A stretch of 62,380 nucleotides of DNA from positions 1 through 62,380 of the forward strand of contig CABYSP010000007.1 of assembly GCA_902521675.1 (NCBI GenBank), in the 5' to 3' direction. The notes below the pieces were generated by a model. The model saw only the letters and a program-made list of their open reading frames with translations. It was not told the origin of the DNA and did not search any database. Below, piece after piece: positions 1 through 8,742 of the stretch. The translations under genes were made by a program, and so were the position numbers. The stretch is from an uncultured Pelagibacteraceae bacterium (lineage in GTDB: Bacteria > Pseudomonadota > Alphaproteobacteria > Pelagibacterales > Pelagibacteraceae). How positions within the stretch are numbered: position 1 is the first letter of the stretch; each line of letters opens with the position of its first letter.

Positions 1-2131
1 ACGTTAAATCGTCACTTAGTTTATTGTCACCTGCGGCTTTTACAACATCCTTTGTAATTTCGGAAAGTTGTTTTTTAACATCTTTATTGAAATTTTTCTC
101 AATCATTTGAATTGAACCCTCAATTCCTATTTCTTGACCGCTTTCATTTTCACTTTCGGATAATCCGTCAGTGAAAGCATAAAACCTATGTCCATTTAAT
201 TTTGTTTTATGTGTATGGTATACCGATTTATCTTTTTGAGGAACAACACCCATTGGAGGTGAGTTGCTCTCAAATTGTTTGTATTCGCCGTTTTCATTTC
301 TAATGACTGCTGGTTGATGTCCTCCATTGACCCATCTTATTTCATCTGTGATTGTGTTATATTCACCAAGTATACAAGTTACGAACATTCCACCTGTTTT
401 TGTTAAAAACAAATCATTATTCATATGAAACATCATTTCATCTGGGTCCACTTTGTCCCTAGACATTATTTCAAATAAAGTTGACGCCTTAGCCATAACC
501 ATTCCTGCATGAATACCTTTTCCAGCAACATCAGCAATTATAAAATAAACACTATCATTATGAGGATAAAAACTAAAAAAGTCTCCTGACACTTCTCTAG
601 CTGCTAAATTAATTCCATGAACAGGATAATTTTCTAAATTTCTTTTTGGTAAAAAGTTTTCTTGGACCTTAACTGCAAGCTTGACTTCATTTGAAATTCT
701 GTCGCTCCATATTTTTCTTTCCGTCTCACTTTGCTCTAATTTATTCATCAATTTATTATAATATAATCCAATCACTCCTCCTGCTGTAAAAGGATCTTGT
801 GGCCCCCTAATTGTTAAATCACCACTATCTGATTGTTTTTCTAAAATTTTGATTAAATCATGCTCAACGGATGTTGCATTATGTTCTGCAATATTTAAAC
901 CAAGTTCCTCATGCAAAGGACTTACTCTTAAAGGATAAAAATAATTTAAAATTTTTAATAAAATATATGATCCAAAAAAAGAAAAAGCACCGATAGAGAG
1001 AACGCCTATAAACTGAACTTCAATTTGCTCTAATCGTGTTAATCCAGTATCTAACAATTCTAAGTCACTGAATAATCCAACTGCTAATGTGCCCCAAATA
1101 CCTGCTGCTAGATGAACTGGAACTGCACCAACAACATCATCTATCTCAAATTTATTTAATATTTCATTTACAAAAATAGATATAATGGCTCCAATGATAC
1201 CAACGAAAATAGCTGTAACTGATGTCATTGAATTACATCCAGCAGTAATTGCTACTAACCCAGCAAGTGGACCCAATATTACATAATAGGGATCTGGTTT
1301 TTTAAAGAAAGCAAATGAAATTCCAAGACCAGTTAACAAACCAAATGCAGCGGCAAGAAATGTATTAATTAAAATCAATGGTACTGTTTCGTCCATTGCA
1401 CCATTACTTCCACCATTAAAACCAAACCAACCAAACCATAAAATTAAAGTTCCTAAAACAGCTAATGGGAAACTAGATCCTGTAAACTTTCCTTTATTTG
1501 CCTCTGAATATTTCCCAATTCTAGGGCCTAAAATTAAAACAGCTGCTAATGCGATCCATCCACCTACAGAGTGAACGATGGTACTTCCAGCAAAATCGAC
1601 AAAACCCATATCTGTTAACCAACCAGTAGTTTTGACTTGGCCTGTTACTGCAAGTAACTGTCTTGTAGCATCGATGTTATTTAAATAACTAGAAGACCAA
1701 GCCCAATGACCAACAATTGGATAAATTATACCGGTTGCAAGTATTGTAATGATTAAATATCCATTAAATTTCATTCTCTCTGCTACAGCACCAGAAACAA
1801 TCGTTGCAGCAGTAGCTACGAACATTGCTTGGAACACAAAATAAGTCATATATTCTGCATTTTCTGTTTTAAAGAAAAACAAATCAGTTCCTATGAAACC
1901 ATTCCAACTTGTTCCAAACATCAACCCAAAACCAAAAATCCAGAAAATTACTACTGCTACACCAAAGTCAGCAGCATTTTTAAGAGCAACGTTTATACTA
2001 TTTTTATGTCTTGAAAGACCGGTTTCCATACACATAAAACCAGCTTGCATAATAAATACTAAGATAGCACAATCTATGACCCAAAGAGTATCGACAAATG
2101 ACTTCACTGATTCCAAATCTACATTGTCCAT
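1..2131 (-). CDS. amt: Ammonium transporter (Amt) fused to PP2C/SpoIIE-type phosphatase, 3' end cut by window edge
   Basis: The reading frame is open from the ATG at 2131 to the left edge, 710 codons. Residues 1 to about 415 are an Amt/Rh ammonium channel with about eleven membrane segments. Both pore histidines are present, in DFAGSTIVHSVGG and in DDVVGAVPVHLAAG. A linker of about 60 residues follows. From about 476 to the edge there is a PP2C (RsbU/SpoIIE) phosphatase domain with metal-binding aspartates in IIADVAGKG, FTDGLSE and SDDLT; only about ten residues should be missing beyond the edge. By family knowledge the tail would dephosphorylate a STAS anti-sigma-factor antagonist in the cytoplasm. 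Inference: ammonium transport or occupancy controls phosphatase activity, and the STAS protein at 3448 is its substrate. Confidence 0.93.
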   Translation of the reverse strand, partial: MDNVDLESVKSFVDTLWVIDCAILVFIMQAGFMCMETGLSRHKNSINVALKNAADFGVAVVIFWIFGFGLMFGTSWNGFIGTDLFFFKTENAEYMTYFVFQAMFVATAATIVSGAVAERMKFNGYLIITILATGIIYPIVGHWAWSSSYLNNIDATRQLLAVTGQVKTTGWLTDMGFVDFAGSTIVHSVGGWIALAAVLILGPRIGKYSEANKGKFTGSSFPLAVLGTLILWFGWFGFNGGSNGAMDETVPLILINTFLAAAFGLLTGLGISFAFFKKPDPYYVILGPLAGLVAITAGCNSMTSVTAIFVGIIGAIISIFVNEILNKFEIDDVVGAVPVHLAAGIWGTLAVGLFSDLELLDTGLTRLEQIEVQFIGVLSIGAFSFFGSYILLKILNYFYPLRVSPLHEELGLNIAEHNATSVEHDLIKILEKQSDSGDLTIRGPQDPFTAGGVIGLYYNKLMNKLEQSETERKIWSDRISNEVKLAVKVQENFLPKRNLENYPVHGINLAAREVSGDFFSFYPHNDSVYFIIADVAGKGIHAGMVMAKASTLFEIMSRDKVDPDEMMFHMNNDLFLTKTGGMFVTCILGEYNTITDEIRWVNGGHQPAVIRNENGEYKQFESNSPPMGVVPQKDKSVYHTHKTKLNGHRFYAFTDGLSESENESGQEIGIEGSIQMIEKNFNKDVKKQLSEITKDVVKAAGDNKLSDDLT

Positions 2132-2134
2132 GCT

Positions 2135-2383
2135 TTACTCATCTTTTTTTCTCCAGATAAAGTAAAAAATATAAGGTGCTAAAGCTGGAACTATTCCAAA
2201 CCAAAACCACTCATCCCATCTAAAGCTTTTATCTAAAGCAAAACTTTTAAGACCATTCCACCAGGTAAGATAACCAATAAAAATAATCCATACTAAACTA
2301 ATTGTTAAATAGATTTTTGATTTGTTTGTTAAATCAATTTCCTTAATTTTTGAAAAAAACTTTTTAATTTCCTCAAAGTTCAT
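2135..2383 (-). CDS. Small two-helix membrane protein, function unknown
   Basis: An 82-residue protein not assigned to any family. It has a charged N-terminus of about 22 residues, a hydrophobic segment at about 24-41 (containing LVWIIFIGYLTWW), and a second hydrophobic stretch rich in Trp and Phe near 58-77, then a basic tail RKKDE. It ends three bases before the start codon of the Amt-PP2C gene, so the two are almost certainly cotranscribed. That suggests a small accessory membrane subunit of Amt, but nothing in the sequence proves it. Confidence 0.7.
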   Translation of the reverse strand: MNFEEIKKFFSKIKEIDLTNKSKIYLTISLVWIIFIGYLTWWNGLKSFALDKSFRWDEWFWFGIVPALAPYIFYFIWRKKDE

Positions 2384-2393
2384 TGGTAAATTA

Positions 2394-2822
2394 TTAGCAG
2401 TTTTGTCTTGCAGTTACATTTAAAGCGGTCAATGTAACCTGACAATTTCCGTCGGTTTCTTTTGCTGTTATTTTATAATTTGAGGCATCATTAGAAATAC
2501 ATAATTCATATCCCATTTCTGGAGTAATGTTATCAGATCCACCTAACAAGTTGGTCTCTATTGCAGAAGATGTTGATGATGAAGGGGTGCAATTGGTACT
2601 TGTACTATTCATATAATACATTCCATTATCTGAATAATATTCAGTTTGTCCTAAAGAAATTTGCTGCATAACATTTTCAGCTGATTTTCTTTTCGCACCT
2701 GATACATAACCATTGTAACTTGTAATACCAATTGCAGCTATAATACCTAGAATTGCAACGACTACCAAAAGCTCAATGAGTGTGAACCCTGAACTTTTGG
2801 TAGTCATAAAAGAGTGTTTCAA
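2394..2822 (-). CDS. Type IV pilin (PilE-like)
   Basis: 142 residues with a class III prepilin signal: a short basic leader ending in Gly12, then FTLIELLVVVAILG with Glu at +5 and a hydrophobic helix. ATG codons at residues 1 and 6 are both possible starts. A tyrosine- and serine-rich globular domain follows. Paired cysteines near the middle (TNCTP, YELCIS) and near the C-terminus (GNCQV, RQNC) fit the disulfide-bonded D-region of pilins. It lies just downstream of another pilin gene in the same direction. It should be processed by the prepilin peptidase at 29560-30321 and assembled by the PilB/PilC machine next door. Whether it is the major or a minor subunit is unknown. Confidence 0.9.
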   Translation of the reverse strand: MKHSFMTTKSSGFTLIELLVVVAILGIIAAIGITSYNGYVSGAKRKSAENVMQQISLGQTEYYSDNGMYYMNSTSTNCTPSSSTSSAIETNLLGGSDNITPEMGYELCISNDASNYKITAKETDGNCQVTLTALNVTARQNC

Positions 2823-2832
2823 TATTAATTAA

Positions 2833-3300
2833 TTACTCTATTGTGACTGTATTAGTTTTAACGTTATCTGCTGAACTACATGCTGATGCAATACAAGTGG
2901 TAATCGTAATCGTTGTAGAGTTTGTAGGAACTACTCTTGTAAATCCTTCATCACCATTAGCTGTTGATGTACCTCCATCAGTAACTGCAGCTTTTGAAGT
3001 TTGGTATGGATTTTTAAAATCTGACAACGCTTTTTTTGCAGCATCAGATATAGTTGTATGAGTTTTTCCTGTGCAAGCTAAATTACCACCCATAGCACTA
3101 GTCTCACCTATATTACATTTTTGTAATTCAGCAGCAATATATTTTGTAACTGCGGCTTGGTTTGAGTTAGATGCTTGTTTTTTAGCACCTGCTGTGTAAC
3201 CTGAGTAAGCAACAACACCAACAGCCGCAAGAATCCCGATAATTGCTACAACAACTAGTAGCTCAATTAATGTAAAACCTTTATTTTTTTTATTTCTCAT
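2833..3300 (-). CDS. Type IV pilin, probable major subunit paralogue
   Basis: 155 residues. The prepilin leader MRNKKNKG is followed by FTLIELLVVVAIIGIL, with cleavage expected after Gly8 and Glu at +5. The body has Lys/Ala/Gln-rich helix continuation, a CNIGE...LACTG cysteine pair, a Ser/Thr-rich middle and a CIASACSS motif near the C-terminus. Its first 35 residues are nearly the same as those of the pilin at 22729 and of the broken pilin at 20177-20619, so these form one paralogous family. A good ribosome site (AAGAGG) precedes the start. It is divergent from the STAS gene across 147 bp, which must hold both promoters. Confidence 0.92.
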   Translation of the reverse strand: MRNKKNKGFTLIELLVVVAIIGILAAVGVVAYSGYTAGAKKQASNSNQAAVTKYIAAELQKCNIGETSAMGGNLACTGKTHTTISDAAKKALSDFKNPYQTSKAAVTDGGTSTANGDEGFTRVVPTNSTTITITTCIASACSSADNVKTNTVTIE

Positions 3301-3447
3301 ATTTAAAACCTCTTTTATTTTTGTAATAATTTTAAACTGTATATAATTTAATAGTATTTAATAATATAATGCAATTAATCATTTTGGGTCAATCATAGAT
3401 TGTATTTTTTATTGATTTTACTAAAAAATTGTTAAATAAAGGGCTTT

Positions 3448-3747
3448 ATGACCTACAAAGTTACAGAAGAAGGAAATATCTCGACAGTTCATCTAGACGG
3501 TGAAATTGACATGGATGTAACTGAAAAAGCTAAGGAAGTTATAATGCCTCTTATTGAGGCAAAGAAAGAAGTTCACTTGAATTTGAAAGAAGTTCAATAC
3601 ATGGATTCTTCGGGAATATCAGTTTTAATTGAAAGTCATCAAAAAGCAATGGAGCTTGGAACAAAAGTTACTTTGAAAGAAATCAGTAAATCAGTTCTAA
3701 AGGTTATTATGATGGCAAAACTAGAGCAAATCTTAAATTTGGATTAA
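3448..3747 (+). CDS. STAS-domain anti-sigma factor antagonist (RsbV/SpoIIAA-like)
   Basis: 99 residues, the normal length of a single STAS domain. It has the beta-alpha-beta pattern and the switch motif YMDSSGISVL; by alignment with SpoIIAA the phosphorylated serine should be Ser55. In partner switching, the unphosphorylated STAS protein binds the kinase/anti-sigma protein and frees its target; the kinase phosphorylates it and a PP2C phosphatase resets it. All three parts are in this window: the kinase-like protein starts at the last base of this gene, and PP2C domains lie at 1-2131 and 30490-31782. A ribosome site (AAAGGG) lies just upstream of the ATG. It is not part of a SulP transporter because no membrane segments are attached. 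Confidence 0.92.
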   Translation: MTYKVTEEGNISTVHLDGEIDMDVTEKAKEVIMPLIEAKKEVHLNLKEVQYMDSSGISVLIESHQKAMELGTKVTLKEISKSVLKVIMMAKLEQILNLD

Positions 3748-4181
3748 TGGAACAATCTCATATAGCTAATGTAGATGAAAAGAGAGATTTTGAGGTAAAC
3801 TCATCTAATCTTAAGCATGTTAGATCTTTCTGCAGAGAAGTTTTTGAAAAATTAAATATTAATCAAGAGTTAAAAGATGAATTAATTTTAGCTATTGCTG
3901 AAGCTGCACAAAATATTGTCAAACACGCTTACAATAACGAACAAACCGAAGATAAAATGGAAATCAAAATTTCAGTAAGTGATGGTCATCTTGAAATAGG
4001 ATTTTTTGACAAAGGAAGACCAGTTGAAAAAGATAAAATCAGACACCGAAAAATTGACGATATTAAACCGGGTGGATTAGGAACTTTTTTTATTCAACAA
4101 ATAATGGATGCAGTTGTTTTTAAAGAAGGTGAAAAACCATGGATCAACCATCTAATACTTTCCAAAAATTTAAATAATTAA
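3747..4181 (+). CDS. HATPase-domain serine kinase / anti-sigma factor-like protein (RsbW/SpoIIAB family)
   Basis: 144 residues of GHKL ATPase fold. The N-box is visible as ILAIAEAAQNIVKHAYNN (Glu52, Asn56), followed by a G1 box around FFDKGRP and a glycine-rich G2 box KPGGLGTFF. No histidine-kinase dimerisation domain is present, so this is an RsbW-type protein and not a sensor kinase. Its start overlaps the STAS stop by one base, so the two are translationally coupled partners. Its output is unknown: no alternative sigma factor gene is in this window. It ends six bases from the end of the convergent pilC gene and sits inside the pilus locus, which suggests a role in controlling pili. Confidence 0.9.
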   Translation: MEQSHIANVDEKRDFEVNSSNLKHVRSFCREVFEKLNINQELKDELILAIAEAAQNIVKHAYNNEQTEDKMEIKISVSDGHLEIGFFDKGRPVEKDKIRHRKIDDIKPGGLGTFFIQQIMDAVVFKEGEKPWINHLILSKNLNN

Positions 4182-4187
4182 TTCTTT

Positions 4188-5429
4188 CTAACCACCAATA
4201 ATTGCACCAACGTTAAAGATTGGTGAATACATCGCAATCATTAATCCACCAATCATGCCACCCATAAACACAATCATAATTGGTTCAATTAAACTAGACA
4301 TGTTATCTACTGCTGTATCAAACTCTTCTTCATAATAGTTTGATACTGAAGTGAACATTTCATCTAAATTACCAGTTTGTTCTCCAACAGAAATTAACTG
4401 GCTAAATGTCGGTGGAAAAACAGGTTCTTTTAAAAATAGTTTTGTAAGTGTGTCTCCTGAAAAAACACCTTTTTTTACATTTTCTAAAGCAAGAGTAACT
4501 ACATCATTGTTGCTTACTGCTTTTGCAATTTCAATACTCTCTAGTAAATTTACACCAGCAGAACTTAAGTTACCCATAATTAATGAAATTCTGGCAATCA
4601 ATGATTTTAAAATCATGTCACCAAATACAGGCATTTTTAAAACTCTTTGATGCCATTTATATCTAATTGCCGGTATTTTTGTTGTTGTATATTTAAATAT
4701 TGCAAAAAGCAAAATACATACAATACCTAATGTTAAGCCTCCTGATCCTCTCATAAAGTTACTAGCTGTCATAATTACAGCCGTAGGCGTAGGAAGAGCA
4801 ACCCCCATACCTTCATACATCTCCGCAAAAACAGGAACTACTTTAATTAACATAAAAACCATTACAGTAATAGCAACTGTAAACATAACTACTGGATAAG
4901 TTAGTGCACTTTTGATCTTCTTTTTAACCTTTTCTCTTTTTTCTAAAGATTCTACTAATTTCATTAAGAAAACATCAAGCTTACCACTAGCCTCACCTGC
5001 TTTAATTAAGTTTATATAAATACTGTCAAAAATTTGTGGATATTTTTCAAAGCATTTTGAAAGTGTTATTCCACCCTCTAAACTTTTTCTTATATCTTCA
5101 ATAATTTCTTTCATTGTTGGATGTTCAATTTGATCTCTCAGCATTCCTAACACATTAAGAATTGGCAGGCCTGCCTTAACCATAGTAGCAAATTGTTTTG
5201 AAAATATTACAACATCCTCAGGTTTTACTTTTTTCTTTCCAAAAGAAAAACCACCACCCTTTTTTTTATCTTTAGCAGCTTTTTTCTTTTTAACTTTTGT
5301 TAAATTAGTAATAATTACTTTTTGTTCTTTAAGTTTAAATGAGGCTTCTTCCTGATTAAGAGCCTCAATTTCACCTTCGATATATTTTCCTGCTGAAATA
5401 CCTTTGTAAGAAAAAGTTTCTGAAGACAT
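4188..5429 (-). CDS. pilC: Type IV pilus inner-membrane platform protein PilC
   Basis: 413 residues, normal for PilC/GspF/MshG. The lysine-rich N-terminus (about 40-75) is followed by two repeats of the T2SSF domain. The first is marked by FSKQFATMVKAGLPIL and the second by LIARISLIMGNLSSAGV, each followed by a GE-containing loop (LIKAGEASGKLD, LISVGEQTGNLDE). About three membrane helices lie near 170-190, 220-245 and 385-405. It anchors the PilB and PilT motors at the inner membrane. It lies five bases downstream of pilB as the last gene of the minus-strand machine operon. Confidence 0.95.
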   Translation of the reverse strand: MSSETFSYKGISAGKYIEGEIEALNQEEASFKLKEQKVIITNLTKVKKKKAAKDKKKGGGFSFGKKKVKPEDVVIFSKQFATMVKAGLPILNVLGMLRDQIEHPTMKEIIEDIRKSLEGGITLSKCFEKYPQIFDSIYINLIKAGEASGKLDVFLMKLVESLEKREKVKKKIKSALTYPVVMFTVAITVMVFMLIKVVPVFAEMYEGMGVALPTPTAVIMTASNFMRGSGGLTLGIVCILLFAIFKYTTTKIPAIRYKWHQRVLKMPVFGDMILKSLIARISLIMGNLSSAGVNLLESIEIAKAVSNNDVVTLALENVKKGVFSGDTLTKLFLKEPVFPPTFSQLISVGEQTGNLDEMFTSVSNYYEEEFDTAVDNMSSLIEPIMIVFMGGMIGGLMIAMYSPIFNVGAIIGG

Positions 5430-5434
5430 TTAAA

Positions 5435-7183
5435 TTACTCCACCGATAAAACACGATCGTATTCTCTGAAATTTAAATCTCCCGTTAAAATCATTTCACG
5501 ACCCATATCTTGCATTGTTCTAAAACCTTCATTCGTTGCTATTTCTTTAAGTTCAGGTGTAGTAGCTTGTCTTAAGATAGCCTCTTTAATTGGTTTTGTA
5601 ACATTTAAAATTTCATAGATACCCATTCTTCCTTTATAACCACTGTCTTTGCATTTTGGACACCCCTTACCCTTTTGAACTTTTGCTCTTGAAGCTTGTT
5701 CAACTGTAAATCCAAGATCAGCTAAAGCTTTTGGAGTAATATCATCATCAGGAACTCTGCAATCTGGACATGTTTTTCTTGCAAGTCTTTGTGCTAAAAC
5801 TAATGTGACAGCAGCACTAATTAAATAATCTGGTGTTCCCATATTTTGTAATCTTGTGATTGTGCTTGGCGCATCATTTGTGTGTAATGTGCTAAATACT
5901 AAGTGGCCTGTTAATGCGGCCTTTAAACCTATATCCACAGTTTCTTTATCCCTCATCTCACCAACAAGAATTATTTCAGGGTCTTGTCTCAAAAAGGATC
6001 TTAATGCGGTTGAAAAATTAAAACCAATATCATCTTTAATCTGTACTTGACCGACACCATCTAATTCATATTCAACTGGATCTTCTGCAGTCAAAATATT
6101 TAAATGAGGTTTCGAAACCTCTTTTAAAATACTATAAAGAGTAGTTGTTTTTCCTGATCCTGTTGGACCTGTTACTAAAACTAAACCTTGAGTACCATGT
6201 ATTGCTTTTCTTAAATTCATTAAATCAGTTTCTTCAAAATTTAATTGCTCAAGACTAATGTCTCCTGCATCTTTATTTAAAACCCGCATTACAATTCTTT
6301 CATTATTTGCTGTTGGCAAAATTGAAAGACGTAAGTCAACTACTTTTCCATCTATTTTAAATGGAATTGCTCCGTCTTGTGGTAATCGTCTTTCAGCAAT
6401 ATCAAGTTTACCCATAATTTTAAAACGAGTTACCACTGCACCATAATTAGAGTGTAAAAATTTAGAAAACTGTTCTTGCTCTTGTAAAATACCATCCAAT
6501 CGATATCTCACTCTGGAAGAAAATCTATATGGTTCTATGTGAATATCAGAAACACCTGATTTAATTGCTTCTGCAACAACAGCCGTTGAAAATTTAATTA
6601 CTTCAGATTCATTTTCAAGAGCCTCTATATCTTCTTCAGGTTTTTCATCTAATACTTCAGTATTATCTTCTACATCGTAATCAAAAGTTTGAACTTTTTC
6701 TTTATTTTTCTGTTGAATAGATTGCATTGTAGTTTCGCCACCTGCATGAAGTTTTTTAATAAAATCTGAAATCTCACTAATCTTAGCAGCGTGTAATTCA
6801 ATATCCATTTTAGTTATTGTTTTAAGATTTCTCATTAAACTAAGTTTAGAGCTATCTGGTATTGCAATATGTAAAATTTTACCCTCAACTTTAAATGGTG
6901 CTATAAAATTCATATTAATATAATTTGAGGGTAATACAGATTTTATTTCCTCAGTTACAGAATGTGCACTTAAATCAACAACTTCTAATGATTGTTCTTT
7001 AACTAATAAATCTAATATTTTATTTTCGTCTGTAAGATTTAGTTCAAAGACCGCATCTAATTGTGACTTTTTTCCCTCTGTAGATACTTTTTTGATATTG
7101 ATTAAATCTTTTCCAGAAATAATATCTTGGTCAATCAAAATATTGATTAAGTTTATTTCTGACTCTCTACTAATATTAATCAT
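5435..7183 (-). CDS. pilB: Type IV pilus extension ATPase PilB
   Basis: 582 residues. The N-terminal MshEN/GspE-N domain spans about 1-150. The secretion ATPase core has Walker A GPTGSGKTTT at 339-348, Asp box and Walker B region (DPEIILVGEMRD), and His box (TGHLVFSTLHTND). Four cysteines form the zinc motif typical of extension ATPases and absent from PilT: CPDC, then about 30 residues later CPKC. It powers pilin polymerisation on PilC. Start and stop overlap neighbours by single bases (7183 is shared with the secretin stop), so it belongs to the pilMN-O-P-Q-B-C operon. Confidence 0.96.
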   Translation of the reverse strand: MINISRESEINLINILIDQDIISGKDLINIKKVSTEGKKSQLDAVFELNLTDENKILDLLVKEQSLEVVDLSAHSVTEEIKSVLPSNYINMNFIAPFKVEGKILHIAIPDSSKLSLMRNLKTITKMDIELHAAKISEISDFIKKLHAGGETTMQSIQQKNKEKVQTFDYDVEDNTEVLDEKPEEDIEALENESEVIKFSTAVVAEAIKSGVSDIHIEPYRFSSRVRYRLDGILQEQEQFSKFLHSNYGAVVTRFKIMGKLDIAERRLPQDGAIPFKIDGKVVDLRLSILPTANNERIVMRVLNKDAGDISLEQLNFEETDLMNLRKAIHGTQGLVLVTGPTGSGKTTTLYSILKEVSKPHLNILTAEDPVEYELDGVGQVQIKDDIGFNFSTALRSFLRQDPEIILVGEMRDKETVDIGLKAALTGHLVFSTLHTNDAPSTITRLQNMGTPDYLISAAVTLVLAQRLARKTCPDCRVPDDDITPKALADLGFTVEQASRAKVQKGKGCPKCKDSGYKGRMGIYEILNVTKPIKEAILRQATTPELKEIATNEGFRTMQDMGREMILTGDLNFREYDRVLSVE

Positions 7184-8742
7184 TATAAAATTCTTGGCGC
7201 AATAAACACCAATAATTCATCTAGTTCATCATTTTTTGCACTATTTTTAAAGAGATTTCCTATCACAGGCATATTTCCTATACCTGGTGTTTGGTTTTTA
7301 CTGTTTGATTGAACATTTTTCTTAATTCCACCAATAACAACAATATCGCCATCAGCAACCAATAATTTTGTAACAATTTCCATTTTATTGATTGGTGGTT
7401 CATCAGAAGCTGTTGCTCTATTTGGTGTGTCATTATTAACTTTTATAGTTAAAAGCACATTTCCATCACCAATTATGCTGGGAGTTACCTCTAATTTAAG
7501 AGCAGCTTCTTTAAATGATGTAGAAGTGGTGCCTTCAGATGTTGTTTGATAAGGAATTTCTTCACCTTGAGTAACTGTGGCTAATTGATTATCTAATGTA
7601 AAAACTTTTGGATTTGAAATAGTTTTTCCCATACCCATGCTTTCTAATGCAGTTATCTCAGCTTTTAAAACACCTGTAGTAGTTTTTTTAAGTAATCCTA
7701 TACCACTAGTCGCACCAACTGCGGGAAAATTAGTTATGCTATCTGTTGCAGATCCTAAACCAGCAGCAGTACCTAAATTTGTTCCTGGCTCACTTCCACT
7801 GCTTGTACCTGCAACACCTCCCGTTACAACTCCTTGTTTTGAGTAATAACCACCTAATCTTGTACCCAAAGCTCTTTCAAAATCTGAATTTGCTTCAACT
7901 ATAAATGCTTCTATTAAGACTTGTTTTGTTCTGATATCAATTTCTTTAATAACTTTATCAACTACGTCTAAATCTTTTTCTTTTCCTCTAACAATTATAG
8001 ATCTTGTAGTGACCTCCTCAGTAATTTGAATTGGTGTATATGAACTATCTCCAGATTGTTGGGTAAACAACTCCTCAATTGTTTCTTTGGCTTGAGCTGG
8101 AGAAATATAATATAGTCTAAATATTTCTGAATATATTGGCTCAACACTATCTTCTAATTCTACTTTTTTCTTCACTGCTTGAGCTCTCTCAGATTTATAA
8201 TTTTCCTGAGAGGTTAAAGTTTCTGGTGAGTGAACTCTTATCAAATTACTCGCAACGTCAACGTCAGATGCATAATTTTTCATATCTAATAAAGCCTGGA
8301 ATGCTTTATCCCAAGGTACGTCAACTAATTCTGCTGATATTACTCCAGCAACTTCATCACCAACTAAAACATTAATCTCACCTATTTTACCCATCAATTG
8401 CATTGTTTCTTTAAAATCTAAATTTTTGAATTTCAAAGTCACTCTTTGCTTAAGTAGTGGGAAATTGTCAGAGATAATTAAATAATTTCTTTGTGCCTCT
8501 GAAGATATTTTTTTTCTTTTGCCTAATTTTCTTGTATCACCTTCAACTGGCTTTGGCCCCATATCTAATGTTTTAGCAATTTCAGATTTACCTGCTTTGG
8601 TAACATCATTACTTTTAATTAATGGAGTATTGTGTTTGAAAGGTTTATTATATTTTTTTGCAAATTGTGAATTAGCACAACCACTTAAAATGAAACCTAA
8701 AATCAGAACAACTGATAAATTAAATATTTTTTTAATAGTCAT
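7183..8742 (-). CDS. pilQ: Outer-membrane secretin, lipoprotein form (PilQ/MshL-like)
   Basis: 519 residues. The N-terminus is a lipoprotein signal with lipobox LSGC at Cys22, so this secretin is predicted to be lipidated. An STN/N0 domain lies at about 100-160 (RVTLKFKNLDFKETMQ), an N1-type domain at about 200-260, then the secretin domain starting near VLIEAFIVEAN and ending GNMPVIGNLFKNS...DELLVFIAPRIL. A Ser/Gly/Thr-rich insertion (about 300-350) probably forms the gate loop. There are no AMIN domains, and at 519 residues it is shorter than classical PilQ. The lipobox and the gene order MN-O-P-Q-B-C recall the MSHA order mshI-J-K-L-E-G. Confidence 0.93.
   Translation of the reverse strand: MTIKKIFNLSVVLILGFILSGCANSQFAKKYNKPFKHNTPLIKSNDVTKAGKSEIAKTLDMGPKPVEGDTRKLGKRKKISSEAQRNYLIISDNFPLLKQRVTLKFKNLDFKETMQLMGKIGEINVLVGDEVAGVISAELVDVPWDKAFQALLDMKNYASDVDVASNLIRVHSPETLTSQENYKSERAQAVKKKVELEDSVEPIYSEIFRLYYISPAQAKETIEELFTQQSGDSSYTPIQITEEVTTRSIIVRGKEKDLDVVDKVIKEIDIRTKQVLIEAFIVEANSDFERALGTRLGGYYSKQGVVTGGVAGTSSGSEPGTNLGTAAGLGSATDSITNFPAVGATSGIGLLKKTTTGVLKAEITALESMGMGKTISNPKVFTLDNQLATVTQGEEIPYQTTSEGTTSTSFKEAALKLEVTPSIIGDGNVLLTIKVNNDTPNRATASDEPPINKMEIVTKLLVADGDIVVIGGIKKNVQSNSKNQTPGIGNMPVIGNLFKNSAKNDELDELLVFIAPRIL

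Noticed and set aside
1829..2165. Plus-strand open frames over the Amt region
   Set aside because: They lie antisense to the conserved Amt domain and have no family features.
2843..3061. Plus-strand valine-rich open frame
   Set aside because: Antisense shadow of the pilin at 2833-3300.
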